Positions 20,045 to 29,791 of a stretch of 64,000 nt of DNA are shown here, piece by piece. The DNA comes from Acinetobacter genomosp. 15BJ. GTDB lineage: Bacteria; Pseudomonadota; Gammaproteobacteria; Pseudomonadales; Moraxellaceae. Position numbers and translations under genes: made by a program. Location: NCBI RefSeq assembly GCF_000400715.1, contig NZ_KE007347.1, positions 486,403 to 550,402 on the forward strand. Reading direction: 5' to 3'. How positions within the stretch are numbered: position 1 is the first letter of the stretch; each line of letters begins with the position of its first letter. The notes under the pieces were generated by a model. That model did no database searches. It was not told the DNA's origin and saw nothing but the letters and a program-made list of their open reading frames with translations.

Positions 20045-20876
20045 GATTATGATCCTCCGTATTGGTCTTTTTCCATGAACCTTGGGCTAATGCCTGTACG
20101 CGGCTAAAGATTCCACGCAATAAATGATACTCCATACGATCTAATTGTATCCTTCCGAATAGACGACGCAAGCGTAATGGGAGTAAACGGGGATTATTTG
20201 GATCTAAAAACTCAATTTCAGTCAACATTTTTTCTAAATGAGGATAAAACTGTTCCATTTGTTGTTGTGTAACCAATGGTTCATCCCATTCCATGCTTTG
20301 TTGTTGCTTCAGTTGCATGTGGTCATCAGGCTTGTCTTGAATCTGAGTATTTTGTTCAAGCGCAGCCATTCTTAACTCATAGCAGATCACTTGAATAGCT
20401 TGTGCGACATTGAGCACGCCATATTCAGGATTTACTGGAATGGTTAAGTGATAATTGGCTAAGGCTAACTCTTCATTTGTGAGTCCACGATCTTCACGGC
20501 CAAACACAATTGCAATATTTTGTTGTTTGGTTGCAGCATTTAATGCTTCTTTTGCAGCAGGTCGAACATCTAGCAATGGCCATGGAATCGTACGACTACG
20601 CGCGCTGGTTCCAAATACCATATGGCAATCTTGAATGGCTTGCTCTAAGGTTTCAACAATTTCAATTTTTTCGATTAAATCTTGAGCGCCTGCTGCCAGT
20701 GCATCAATATCCGGATGTGGATATGTCTTAGGTGCGACGAGCACAAGTTTTGATAAACCCATGGTTTTCATTGCGCGTAAGGCACTACCAATATTGGCTG
20801 GTAGGGTGGTATTGACCATAACAATACGCACATGATCCAAATGTTTGGACACGTTGTTTGAGTCAAACAGGTTCAT
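20037..20876 (-). CDS. trmJ: tRNA (cytidine/uridine-2'-O-)-methyltransferase TrmJ
   Basis: SPOUT-class methyltransferase that 2'-O-methylates nucleotide 32 in the tRNA anticodon loop. The N-terminus has the family pattern [22 protein letters not shown], and the SAM-binding knot shows [18 protein letters not shown] and [18 protein letters not shown]-terminal helical region with [20 protein letters not shown] completes the 279-aa protein. It overlaps cysE at its 3' end and lies 13 bp after dnaE, so dnaE-trmJ-cysE are probably one transcript. Confidence 0.94.
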   Translation of the reverse strand: MNLFDSNNVSKHLDHVRIVMVNTTLPANIGSALRAMKTMGLSKLVLVAPKTYPHPDIDALAAGAQDLIEKIEIVETLEQAIQDCHMVFGTSARSRTIPWPLLDVRPAAKEALNAATKQQNIAIVFGREDRGLTNEELALANYHLTIPVNPEYGVLNVAQAIQVICYELRMAALEQNTQIQDKPDDHMQLKQQQSMEWDEPLVTQQQMEQFYPHLEKMLTEIEFLDPNNPRLLPLRLRRLFGRIQLDRMEYHLLRGIFSRVQALAQGSWKKTNTEDHNHD

Positions 20877-20889
20877 ATATTATCCAAAA

Positions 20890-23800
20890 TTAAGAGTATT
20901 GAGAGACTTCAGCTTGATAAAGATCCAATGCTTCATCCATTGACATATTGTCTGGTGGAGGAGCTACAGTTGCAACTTTAGGTGCCTCAGCTGCTTTGGC
21001 AGCCTTCGATTTCACTTGGTATTCGATGAAAATAGTTTCTTTACCAAAATAATCGCGTAACTTTCCAAGTAATTCATCTAATGGTACAACTTTCCATTGT
21101 GCACCTAAATGTAACTCAGCAGTTGCAAAGTTTTGTTCAAGCAGAATTTGCAGACCAATATGCTGACACATATCGATATTACAATAAGGTAACAGGATCG
21201 CCTGTAGATCCTTGGCCAAAGATTTGGTCATCAAATCTTGAGGGAGACGGATTTGAATGCTTTGTGCCCGTTTTTGGCGAATTTCATTCAAATTAAAAGC
21301 TTTACTTAATCGTGCCATCGGGCGATCAAAGCCTTCACGCTCGTAAATTTCACCCTCAATCACCACAACCTGTTCTAAACGAACAATATCTTTATAGCGT
21401 TGGAAACGCTCATGGTTACAGCTAATTTCAACGCGTGCTGTACCATCATCGAGTGTGATCATGATACGGTTCGGGAAGTTGGCAATATCAACCACCAGAC
21501 CTGCAAAAACCGTAGTTACGCCACGACGTGTCGGAGTCAGTTCATTCAGTTTGGCAGAAATGAATGATTTTAATTCAGAGCGGTAAACATCAATAGGGTG
21601 ACCTGTGAGATACAAGCCAAGTGTGTCTTTTTCACCTTTGAGGCGAACTTCATCAGCCCATGGTTTTACAGGCTTGGCAGGTTTACGCTGAACTTCTTCA
21701 ACTTCACCAAACAAGTCCATAATGCCCGTTTCACGGTTACTTCGGGCTTGATCAGCTGCTTGGACTGCTTCAGGTAATTGAGCCATTAAACTAGAGCGTT
21801 CAATACCTAAGCAGTCGAGTGCGCCCGCACGGATTAATGCTTCTAAGGTACGTTTATTGATTTTTTTCAGATCAATACGATGACAGAAATCAAATAAATC
21901 TTTATATGGACCTTCATTGATGCGTGAATCAATCACGGATTGCATCGCTTGTTCACCAACACCTTTGATCGCGCCCAAACCATACACAATGGTTTGCTCA
22001 TCGCTAGCATGGAAATGATACAAAGACATATTCACGGAAGGTGGCAGTACTTCGAGTTTATTATTACGGCAGTCATCAATCAAGAATACGATACTGTCCG
22101 TATTCTGCATTTCCGAAGATAAAACGGCCGCCATAAACTCAGCAGGGTAATGTGCTTTTAACCAAGCCGTATGATAGGCAACTAGGGCATAGGCTGCGGC
22201 ATGGGATTTGTTAAAACCATAACCTGCGAATTTTTCCATATAGTCGAAAATATGGTTAGCGGTTGCTTCATCAATATCTTTTTTCGACGCACCTTCAATA
22301 AAGATCTGGCGCTGTTTGACCATTTCTTCAGGTTTCTTTTTACCCATAGCTCGACGAAGTAAATCCGCACCACCAAGGGTATAACCTGCACAGAACTGCG
22401 CAGCCTGCATAACTTGTTCTTGGTAAACCATAATCCCGTAGGTTGGTTCTAACACACCTTCGAGTAACGGATGTAGGTATTCAAAATCACCACCATGCAT
22501 ACGATGGATAAAGTCTGGAATAAGGTCCATTGGGCCTGGACGATATAATGAAACGAAGGCAATAATTTCTTCAAATTTGCTTGGTCTTGCTTCCTTAAGC
22601 ATTTTTTTCATGCCGACGGATTCAAACTGGAATACCGCAGTGGTATTTGCATTGGCAAAGACCAGATACGCATCTTTGTCATCTAAGGGGACATTGGCAA
22701 TATTAAGCGGTATTTCAGACTTAATTCTTTTATTAATATTTTGAACCGCATCTTCAATTACGGTCAGGTTACGCAAGCCCAAGAAGTCAAACTTAACCAG
22801 ACCCGCAGCCTCAACATCATCTTTATCGTATTGTGCGACACGGTTAGTACCGTCTGCATCACACAGTACCGCAGAGTAATCAGTAATTTTACCAGGTGCA
22901 ATAACGACACCACCCGCATGCTTACCTGTATTACGGGTAATACCCTCAAGTTTGAGTGCCATTTCCCAGATTTCAGCAGCATCATCATTATCAGGATTCG
23001 AAGGGTTGGTGACGATATCTTTAAGCTGCGGCTCCATGTCAATCGCTGTGACCAAATCGACACCAAGCGGTTTTGTTGGAATCATTTTTGAAATACGATC
23101 AGCAAGGCCATAAGACTTACCTAGGACACGTGCTACATCTCGAATCGCACCTTTTGCTGCCATGGTACCGAAGGTCGCAATCTGTGATACTGCTTGGCGG
23201 CCATAGTTTTGGGCAACATATTCAATGACACGGTCACGACCTGCGATACAGAAATCGACGTCAAAATCGGGCATTGAAACACGTTCTGGGTTTAAGAAAC
23301 GTTCGAAGAGCAGGTCATAACGTAATGGGTCAAGATCGGTAATTTTTAAACTATACGCAACCAATGAGCCTGCACCTGAACCACGTCCCGGACCGACAGG
23401 CACACCATTATTTTTTGCCCATTGAATGAAGTCCATGACGATCAGGAAGTAGCCAGGGAATCCCATCTTGAGAATGATATCAACTTCGTATTTGATGCGT
23501 TCATCATAAGGCTTCCGAATCTCAGCCCAATCCTCATCGCGTTTAGCAATTGGATAAAGATGATTTAAACGTTCTTCTAAACCTTCACGAGACAAATGTT
23601 CAAAATAGGTGTCGATGGTATAGCCATCTGGAATCGGGAAGTCAGGTAAGAAATAAGTACCTAGCTGCAATGCAACATTACAACGTCTTGCAATATGGTA
23701 GGTATTTTCAATCGCACTTGGAATATCTGAGAATAGCTCAGACATTTGTTCGCCAGTTTTGAAATACTGCTCAGTACTATAGTTTTTAGGACGTTTATCA

Positions 23801-24453
23801 TCGCCTAAAACATAGCCGTCGGCGATACAAACACGAGCTTCATGTGCTTCAAAATCGTCTTGTTTAACAAAGTGCACATCATTATGTGCGACTACACCAA
23901 TTTGATATTTAGCGGCAAGTTTTACTGCTTGCTGAATGAAATCCTCTTCACCAACACGTTCAGTCCGTGTTAAAGCTAAATAGACACGATTTCCAAATTT
24001 TTCAATCCATGCTTCTAATAAAGGTTCAGCTTTTTGTGGATTGGAAGAGCAGAGCATTTTACCAACATCACTGTGTTGGCCCAGTAAGACAATTAGATCT
24101 TCAGCTTGCTCAAGTACCCATTCTTTTTGTACACATGGAAGACTGAGTTGCTGGCCTTCAATAAAACCGCGCGACACGATTTCAGTCAGATTACGCCAAC
24201 CTGTACTGCTCATGGCCAATAACGTTGCACGATGTTCAGCATCGTTGAGGCGAATGACACTACCTAAAATAGGCTTAATGCCTTTTTTTAAGCACGATTC
24301 ATAAAACTTAACTGCTGCATGTAGATTCGATAAGTCAGTCAATGCCAGTGCGGGCATTTCATCTGTTACGGCAGCTTTGACCAAATCAGGTATGCGAACA
24401 ATCGATTCCGTGATCGAAAATTCTGTGTGGATACCGAGATGAACAAACCGCAT
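20890..24453 (-). CDS. dnaE: DNA polymerase III alpha subunit
   Basis: Replicative polymerase catalytic subunit, 1187 aa, normal for proteobacterial DnaE1. The N-terminal PHP domain begins FVHLGIHTEFSI. The polymerase core contains GPGRGSGAGSLVAYSL and PDFDVDFC, with the catalytic Asp residues, then FQFESVGMKKMLKEARPS and LYRPGPMDLIP. An OB-fold (TRRGVTTVFAGLVVDI) and a C-terminal tau-binding-like region follow. I chose ATG 24453 (MRFVHLG) over the upstream start at 24498 because the family begins at this motif and AAGGAT lies upstream of it. Confidence 0.98.
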   Translation of the reverse strand: MRFVHLGIHTEFSITESIVRIPDLVKAAVTDEMPALALTDLSNLHAAVKFYESCLKKGIKPILGSVIRLNDAEHRATLLAMSSTGWRNLTEIVSRGFIEGQQLSLPCVQKEWVLEQAEDLIVLLGQHSDVGKMLCSSNPQKAEPLLEAWIEKFGNRVYLALTRTERVGEEDFIQQAVKLAAKYQIGVVAHNDVHFVKQDDFEAHEARVCIADGYVLGDDKRPKNYSTEQYFKTGEQMSELFSDIPSAIENTYHIARRCNVALQLGTYFLPDFPIPDGYTIDTYFEHLSREGLEERLNHLYPIAKRDEDWAEIRKPYDERIKYEVDIILKMGFPGYFLIVMDFIQWAKNNGVPVGPGRGSGAGSLVAYSLKITDLDPLRYDLLFERFLNPERVSMPDFDVDFCIAGRDRVIEYVAQNYGRQAVSQIATFGTMAAKGAIRDVARVLGKSYGLADRISKMIPTKPLGVDLVTAIDMEPQLKDIVTNPSNPDNDDAAEIWEMALKLEGITRNTGKHAGGVVIAPGKITDYSAVLCDADGTNRVAQYDKDDVEAAGLVKFDFLGLRNLTVIEDAVQNINKRIKSEIPLNIANVPLDDKDAYLVFANANTTAVFQFESVGMKKMLKEARPSKFEEIIAFVSLYRPGPMDLIPDFIHRMHGGDFEYLHPLLEGVLEPTYGIMVYQEQVMQAAQFCAGYTLGGADLLRRAMGKKKPEEMVKQRQIFIEGASKKDIDEATANHIFDYMEKFAGYGFNKSHAAAYALVAYHTAWLKAHYPAEFMAAVLSSEMQNTDSIVFLIDDCRNNKLEVLPPSVNMSLYHFHASDEQTIVYGLGAIKGVGEQAMQSVIDSRINEGPYKDLFDFCHRIDLKKINKRTLEALIRAGALDCLGIERSSLMAQLPEAVQAADQARSNRETGIMDLFGEVEEVQRKPAKPVKPWADEVRLKGEKDTLGLYLTGHPIDVYRSELKSFISAKLNELTPTRRGVTTVFAGLVVDIANFPNRIMITLDDGTARVEISCNHERFQRYKDIVRLEQVVVIEGEIYEREGFDRPMARLSKAFNLNEIRQKRAQSIQIRLPQDLMTKSLAKDLQAILLPYCNIDMCQHIGLQILLEQNFATAELHLGAQWKVVPLDELLGKLRDYFGKETIFIEYQVKSKAAKAAEAPKVATVAPPPDNMSMDEALDLYQAEVSQYS

Positions 24454-24604
24454 AGAAGGACTATCCTTTTTTAAAGCAACGCATAGTTTAGCATGCAAAC
24501 CGAAAATGACATGCTTAATATTTTGGCAAACCGTGTGTTTGCTTTGTTATTTTTATAAAATATTAAAAATTAGTTTTTGATTTTTCAGTAAATATAAATA
24601 TCTG

Positions 24605-24632
24605 TTTACACAAAGTGTTTTACCGCTAGAAT
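24605..24632 (+). promoter_or_regulatory. Sigma-70-like promoter for the Sel1-repeat gene
   Basis: TTTACA (24605-24610) and TAGAAT (24627-24632) are separated by 16 bp; each matches consensus at 5 of 6 positions. It sits 37 bp before the ATG at 24669. Confidence 0.6.
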
Positions 24633-24668
24633 GTAATCGAATAAAAATGTAGCAATGTGAGCGAAATA

Positions 24669-25564
24669 ATGAAATTAAAAAACATCGTATTTTCAATATT
24701 ATTGACCAGTAGTTTATTTACCTTTAGTCATGCAGATGATGTGTCTTTTAGTCAAGAACTTGTACAACAAGCGAAAGCGGGTGATGCAACTGCACAGAAC
24801 AATTTAGGTGATGCTTATTATTATGGAAATGAGGTTGATCAAGATTTTGGTAAAGCATTGGAGTGGTTCAAAAAAGCGGCAGCAAAAGGCAATACAGATG
24901 CGATTTTTTCAGTCGGCTATATGTATGATTATGGCGAAGGTGTAGAAGAAGATAACCTGACTGCTTTGAAATGGTATACCCAAGCGGCACAAAAGGGTCA
25001 GCTCTATGCACAATACTATTTGGGTTATTTATATCTTTATGGCGATGATGGTGTGAGTGTAAATACCAAAAAAGGAGTGGAGTGGATGACCAAGTCGGCT
25101 GATGCTGGTTTGGATATGGCGCAAGCAGAACTCGGTCATTTATATAATGATGGTGAGGAAGGGGTGCCACAAGATCTTAAAAAAGCACTGCATTATTATC
25201 AGTTGGCTGCGAAACAAGATGAGTCTTCTGCCATTAATAATTTGGGTATTTTTACTTAGAAGGCAAAGCTGGATTAAAACAAGATTATAAAGAGGCTTTA
25301 CGCTTATTTGGCTTAGCTTCGGGTGCAGGAAATGGTTTGGGTTCTTCTAATATTGCGTATATCCATGAAGAAGCTAAAGGTGTTGCAAAGAATTATAAAA
25401 AAGCAGCAGAGTTTTATGAGCTCGCTGTGGCACAGGGTGAAAATGAAGCGTTGCTGGATTTAGCACGAATATACGAAAAAGGTGGCTATGGTTTGACTAA
25501 AAACCTAAAAAAATCGAAAGAATATGAAGCGCAGTGGGACGAGTTACAGGATTCGGATTCTTAA
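24669..25564 (+). pseudogene. Secreted Sel1-repeat protein, interrupted by a one-base frameshift
   Basis: A signal peptide (KNIVFSILLTSSLFTFSHA) is followed by Sel1-type repeats (ALEWFKKAAAKGNTDA, ALKWYTQAAQKGQLYA, ALHYYQLAAKQ). The frame stops at 25259 after the fifth repeat begins (NNLGIFT-stop). Adding one T to the run at 25249-25253 restores NNLGIFYLEGKAGLKQDYKE and continues through two more perfect Sel1 repeats to a stop at 25564. The intact protein would have seven repeats and about 298 aa. Sel1 proteins are protein-interaction scaffolds; this one should be periplasmic. The break may be a real mutation, a phase-variable tract or a sequencing error. ATG 24669 is preferred to GTG 24657. 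Confidence 0.85.
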
Positions 25565-25565
25565 A

Positions 25566-25603
25566 TAAAAAAAGCCCCCGTAAATTAAAGGGGGCTTTTT
25601 TTT
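25566..25603. terminator. Bidirectional terminator between the Sel1 gene and the aminotransferase
   Basis: AAAAAAAGCCCCC, a 10-nt loop and GGGGGCTTTTTTT give a strong stem flanked by A and T runs. It separates two converging genes. Confidence 0.92.
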
Positions 25604-25604
25604 A

Positions 25605-27035
25605 TTAACGCATCTTGGCTAAGAAGCGACTCAAGCGATTGATCGCTTCCCGTAGTTCATTTTCAGCTGGTAAGAACACCACACGGAAATGATCTGGTGT
25701 AGGCCAGTTAAAACCTGTGCCTTGGACCAACAAAACTTTTTCGGCTTTTAATAAATCCAACATCAATTTTTCATCATCTTCAATCGGATAAACTGCTGGA
25801 TCGAGTTTCGGGAAGCAATACATCGCCCCATCAGGTTTAACACAACTCACACCTGGGATCTCATTCAGCATTTCCCACGCAATATTGCGCTGTTCGTATA
25901 AACGACCACCTGGGCGAATTAGATCATTAATTGACTGATAACCGCCTAAAGCAGTTTGAATTGCATATTGTGCTTGGTGGTTGGCACATAAACGCATTGA
26001 AGCCAACATGTCTAAGCCTTCAATATAGTCTGCTGCACGCGCTTTATTACCCGTGATTGCCATCCATCCTGCACGATAACCTGCGATACGATACGCTTTT
26101 GATAAACCATTAAATGAAATACACAGTTGATCACCAGCTAAAGCAGCAACCGCCACATGCTCAATGCCGTCATAAACGATTTTGTCGTAGATTTCATCGG
26201 CAAATAAAATCAAGTCATGTTTCTTCGCTAGAGCAACAATTTGCTCTAACACATGACGTGGATAGACTGAACCTGTTGGGTTATTCGGGTTGATAATCAC
26301 AATACCACGCGTATTCGGTGTGATTTTGCTTTCCATATCTGCAATGTCTGGATACCAATAGTTTTCAGAATCACATTTATAGTGAATCGCAGTACCCCCT
26401 GAAAGATTTACTGCAGCAGTCCATAAGGGATAGTCGGGCATAGGTACCAGCATTTCATCGCCGTCATCAAGCAGACCTTGCATCGCCATCACGATCAGTT
26501 CAGAAACACCATTGCCGACATACACATCATTGACATGCATATCAAAGATGCCTTTCTGCTGGTAATACTGGCAGATGGCTTTACGTGCAGGGAAAATCCC
26601 TTTTGAGTCGGTATAGCCAATTGCATTTGGAAGGTTTAATGCAACATCGTTAATAATTTCTTGAGGGGCTTCAAAACCAAAAGGTGCAGGGTTGCCGATA
26701 TTTAGCTTGATGATCTTATGTCCTTGCTCTTCCATTTCATTGGCGGCACGTAATACTGGTCCACGGATGTCGTAACAAACATGCTCAAGCTTAGATGATT
26801 TTTTAATTTCTCGGCTTGAATGGGTAGACTGGGGAACAACAGTATTTTTTGACATAGCTGGATTCACTTTTGCATATCGGTATAAATAACTTTTAAAGGT
26901 TTCAACGCTTACCAAATTCAGATCGTGTTGATCTCTCAACAATTCAACAATTTTTTCATGGGTAAAACCTGATTGTTGATATTGTCTGATGGTTGGTAAT
27001 AGATTTTGGAAAACCACACTTTTTTTCTGAGACAT
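25605..27035 (-). CDS. alaA: AlaA-like PLP aminotransferase with N-terminal extra domain
   Basis: Residues ~75-476 are a class I aminotransferase close to AlaA (glutamate-pyruvate transaminase making alanine). They show NIGNPAPFGF, YTDSKGIFPARKAI, the substrate/PLP motif NPNNPTGSVY, and the Schiff-base Lys in SFNGLSKAYRIAGYRAGW. Typical AlaA is about 405 aa. Here ~70 extra residues precede it, with QNLLPTIRQYQQSGFTHEKIVELLRDQ then VSVETFKSYLYRY. That resembles the small DNA-binding or mobilisation-type helical domain of TraK-like proteins. ATG 27035 has AGGA 7 nt upstream and is preferred to the start at 27086. The role of the extension is unknown; autoregulatory DNA binding is one possibility. 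Confidence 0.85.
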   Translation of the reverse strand: MSQKKSVVFQNLLPTIRQYQQSGFTHEKIVELLRDQHDLNLVSVETFKSYLYRYAKVNPAMSKNTVVPQSTHSSREIKKSSKLEHVCYDIRGPVLRAANEMEEQGHKIIKLNIGNPAPFGFEAPQEIINDVALNLPNAIGYTDSKGIFPARKAICQYYQQKGIFDMHVNDVYVGNGVSELIVMAMQGLLDDGDEMLVPMPDYPLWTAAVNLSGGTAIHYKCDSENYWYPDIADMESKITPNTRGIVIINPNNPTGSVYPRHVLEQIVALAKKHDLILFADEIYDKIVYDGIEHVAVAALAGDQLCISFNGLSKAYRIAGYRAGWMAITGNKARAADYIEGLDMLASMRLCANHQAQYAIQTALGGYQSINDLIRPGGRLYEQRNIAWEMLNEIPGVSCVKPDGAMYCFPKLDPAVYPIEDDEKLMLDLLKAEKVLLVQGTGFNWPTPDHFRVVFLPAENELREAINRLSRFLAKMR

Positions 27036-27275
27036 TGTTTGTCCTATACAACCGTGCGAAATTAGAATAACACCATATTTGCTCACGCAAAAGACAATAT
27101 TGTTAAAAATTGCTTACTACATGAATTTAGTTTGCTTTCTTTTTGCTTTTAATGATTTTATTGCTTAAATTTCACCAAATTATACGATCTGAGACTAGAG
27201 TTTTTTTTTTGAATGGCGTAAATATAAAACCTGATCATTAAGATAGTTCTAACATCAGAATAAAAGGTGCAGGTT

Positions 27276-27695
27276 ATGGGAAAAGTGAATAAAACAGACC
27301 GGGAATGGCAAAGAGAATTATCACCTGAAGAATACCGCATAACTCGTCAAAAGGGCACAGAACCCGCGTTTACTGGGCAATATTGGAACAATAAACAACA
27401 TGGCACTTATGTTTGCCGTTGTTGCGGTGCGGAATTATTTTCCTCTGACACGAAATATGATAGTGGATGTGGCTGGCCAAGCTTTTTTAGGCCTATTGAC
27501 GGCGTTGCAATTGAAGAACATGAAGATTTATCACACGGTATGGTCAGAACAGAAATTGTCTGCCATGATTGCGATGCTCATTTGGGCCATGTGTTTGAGG
27601 ATGGTCCACAGCCGACAGGACTGCGTTATTGCGTGAATTCGGCATCATTACAACTTAAAACAGAAGAAAAGAACGACGAGGAAACGTATCCATGA
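27276..27695 (+). CDS. msrB: Peptide-methionine (R)-S-oxide reductase
   Basis: Reduces the R epimer of methionine sulfoxide in proteins. The 139-aa protein has two zinc-binding CxxC pairs (CRCCGAELF and [10 protein letters not shown]) and the catalytic Cys in [10 protein letters not shown]; the [11 protein letters not shown] motif is intact. It is cytoplasmic, with no signal peptide. ATG 27276 is chosen over the GTG at 27267. The 3' end overlaps the glutathione peroxidase by 4 bp (ATGA), so these two oxidative-damage enzymes are translationally coupled. Confidence 0.96.
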   Translation: MGKVNKTDREWQRELSPEEYRITRQKGTEPAFTGQYWNNKQHGTYVCRCCGAELFSSDTKYDSGCGWPSFFRPIDGVAIEEHEDLSHGMVRTEIVCHDCDAHLGHVFEDGPQPTGLRYCVNSASLQLKTEEKNDEETYP

Positions 27696-28180
27696 GTAAC
27701 ATTTATCAGTTTGAAGCTGAATTGTTAGAGGGAGAAACAAAAGCGCTCGCTGATTATAAAGGCAAGGTCATGCTGATTGTAAATACTGCAAGCAAGTGTG
27801 GTTTTACTCCGCAGTTTGCGGGACTTGAGAAACTTTATGAAAAATATAATGCTCAAGGTTTAGAGGTTTTAGGATTTCCGTGCAATCAATTTGGAGGACA
27901 GGATCCAGGGACAAATAAAGAAATTGGCGCATATTGCCAGCGTAATTATGGGGTGAGTTTTCCTATGTTTGCCAAGGTGGATGTCAAAGGACCTGAAGCA
28001 CATGTGATTTTTCGTTATTTGACTCGTGAGGCAAAAGGTCTTTTGGGGAGTCGAAATATCAAATGGAACTTTACTAAGTTCTTGGTGGGGCGTAATGGTG
28101 AGGTTTTAGAGCGTTATGCGCCAACCACGAAGCCTGAAGCTTTAGAAGCTGATATTGAAAAAGCATTGGCGAAGAAATAA
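27692..28180 (+). CDS. Glutathione peroxidase family protein
   Basis: A 162-aa thiol peroxidase of the glutathione peroxidase family. The peroxidatic Cys lies in [16 protein letters not shown], the Gln in [12 protein letters not shown], and the Trp and Asn in [10 protein letters not shown], so the catalytic tetrad is complete. The second Cys (FPCNQ) suggests thioredoxin may be the real reductant, as in many bacterial members; that is inference. It is coupled to msrB by a 4-bp overlap, indicating a small peroxide-repair operon. Confidence 0.94.
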   Translation: MSNIYQFEAELLEGETKALADYKGKVMLIVNTASKCGFTPQFAGLEKLYEKYNAQGLEVLGFPCNQFGGQDPGTNKEIGAYCQRNYGVSFPMFAKVDVKGPEAHVIFRYLTREAKGLLGSRNIKWNFTKFLVGRNGEVLERYAPTTKPEALEADIEKALAKK

Positions 28181-28214
28181 ATGCGCAAAGTTTTTGGTTG
28201 AGGTTTGAATTCTT

Positions 28215-29057
28215 TTGGACTCAACTGTTGAATTCTGGAGTGATCCACACATGCCTTATGTCGAAACGCGTAGGGCATGTCAAAGTCGAATCTGCTATAA
28301 ATCCCATAGCCACCCTACTTTTTCAATCGGTGCTGTTGATATTGGACAGAGCCGCTTTTCAAGTACTTTTGCACAAGAGCAAGTCATTCAGACAGGGACT
28401 TTGGTGGTTATTCCTGCGCATGTAGAACATTCTTGTAATCCTTTACCTGATCAGGCATGGAGTTACCAGATGATTCATTTGGATGCCGCTTGGTTAACGA
28501 CCTTGATTGAAGAACTACACCAAGATATTGCTTTGGAGATTGATAGACAAACAATATATCTCCCTCAGTTAAGACCAACTATTGTTCATGATGTAAAAGC
28601 CTACGACGCATTTACTTCATTGAATCGGCTACTATTTAACGATCAGATTTCAATACTTGAAAAAGAACAGGGTTTAATTCAAACCTTAACTGAGATTCTA
28701 ATACCAAGTTTTCATTGGCAAAAGATACATTCCTCTCATTATTTTCAGAAGCATCTTCCAGACTTATTGGGATGTCTTGAAGACAATATTGAGAATCTGT
28801 CTTTGCACGAGCTTTCCGAAAAGATGAACATGAGTCGTTATGCATTGATACGATTATTTAAACATTACTTTGGATTAACACCACATGCTTATCAGTTGAA
28901 CTATAAGGTAAACCAAGCTCGGCAGCGTTTAAGAGAACCTGATCGTGATTTAGCAAGATTGGCATACGAACTCGATTTCACCGATCAAAGTCATTTTCAT
29001 CGCGTTTTTAAACAACACACTGGTATAACGCCTAAGCAATATTATAAAAAATCTTAG
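28215..29057 (+). CDS. AraC-family transcriptional regulator
   Basis: A 280-aa regulator with an N-terminal cupin-like sensor (SHSHPTFSIGAVDIG, then VIPAHVEHSCNPL) and a C-terminal pair of helix-turn-helix motifs (about residues 180-278: LHELSEKMNMSRYALIRLFK and LARLAYELDFTDQSHFHRVF, then the GITPKQYYK ending). The start at TTG 28215 includes the conserved EFWSDPHMPYVE N-terminus; ATG 28251 would cut it. A LysE exporter lies 72 bp downstream on the same strand. Such AraC-LysE pairs are common and suggest it controls that exporter. Confidence 0.88.
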   Translation: MDSTVEFWSDPHMPYVETRRACQSRICYKSHSHPTFSIGAVDIGQSRFSSTFAQEQVIQTGTLVVIPAHVEHSCNPLPDQAWSYQMIHLDAAWLTTLIEELHQDIALEIDRQTIYLPQLRPTIVHDVKAYDAFTSLNRLLFNDQISILEKEQGLIQTLTEILIPSFHWQKIHSSHYFQKHLPDLLGCLEDNIENLSLHELSEKMNMSRYALIRLFKHYFGLTPHAYQLNYKVNQARQRLREPDRDLARLAYELDFTDQSHFHRVFKQHTGITPKQYYKKS

Positions 29058-29129
29058 TCCACGCAATTTTATACAAGAATTAAGCCCTATAGCTTTTTAA
29101 GCTGACTCCCATTCACTTGGAGAGCATCT

Positions 29130-29753
29130 ATGGAGCTGTTTCTAACCATCGCCATCACGCATTTTATTGCATTACTGACACCTGGCGCAGATTTCTTTTT
29201 AATTTTAAAGACCTTGATACAGAGCCAGAAAAAGGCCGCGAGATTCACCTGTGTGGGCATCGCACTTGGGAATGCCATCATATTGATCTGCATCTATTTG
29301 AGTCTATTTATCATTGGTCAGGTGAATACCGAATTATTCATTCTCATGAAGTGGTTGGGTGTTGTTTATTTTGCCTATTTGGCGATTCAATGCTTTCGTT
29401 TGGCTCAATCAGTACAGAGGGTCAATGAACTTGCTGAGCAATGCGTTCATCAACTGCACAAGCATGCTTACCTGAAGGCGTTTCTATCGGGATTACTTTC
29501 CAGTTTATTGAACCCGAAAAATTTGATGTTCTATAGCGTATTGGTGATCTTGATTTATCCGCAATATAATTTTGTTCAAAATACTTTGCTGTGTTTTTGG
29601 ATGGTTGGGTTAGTGTTGATCTGGAATCTCACTATTGTTCAATTGATCGGTTCAAGTATTTACCTGTCGTGGTTAAATCGGCATATGCGCCGTTTATATT
29701 ATTTAGCAGGATTCAGTTTTTTGTTGTTTATGTTGGTACTGATCATATATTAA
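29130..29753 (+). CDS. LysE/RhtB-family exporter
   Basis: A 207-residue inner-membrane transporter with about six hydrophobic helices. The N-terminal family signature is present (HFIALLTPGADFFLILK), as is the LLNPKNLMFY motif in the middle. The family exports amino acids or related small molecules. The upstream AraC gene (72 bp away) probably regulates it. The substrate is not predictable. A perfect terminator follows directly. Confidence 0.9.
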   Translation: MELFLTIAITHFIALLTPGADFFLILKTLIQSQKKAARFTCVGIALGNAIILICIYLSLFIIGQVNTELFILMKWLGVVYFAYLAIQCFRLAQSVQRVNELAEQCVHQLHKHAYLKAFLSGLLSSLLNPKNLMFYSVLVILIYPQYNFVQNTLLCFWMVGLVLIWNLTIVQLIGSSIYLSWLNRHMRRLYYLAGFSFLLFMLVLIIY

Positions 29754-29754
29754 A

Positions 29755-29785
29755 TAAAAAGACGGTCATTTGACCGTCTTTTTAT
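29755..29785. terminator. Bidirectional terminator between LysE and RND genes
   Basis: AAAAAGACGGTCA, TT, TGACCGTCTTTTT form a near-perfect palindrome (29756-29783). Converging genes end on both sides. Confidence 0.9.
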
Positions 29786-29791
29786 GCAAGT

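Noticed and set aside
25245..25260. Programmed -1 frameshift heptamer in the Sel1 gene
   Set aside because: The codons ATT TTT ACT do not form a classic X-XXY-YYZ slippery heptamer; a simple one-base deletion is more likely.
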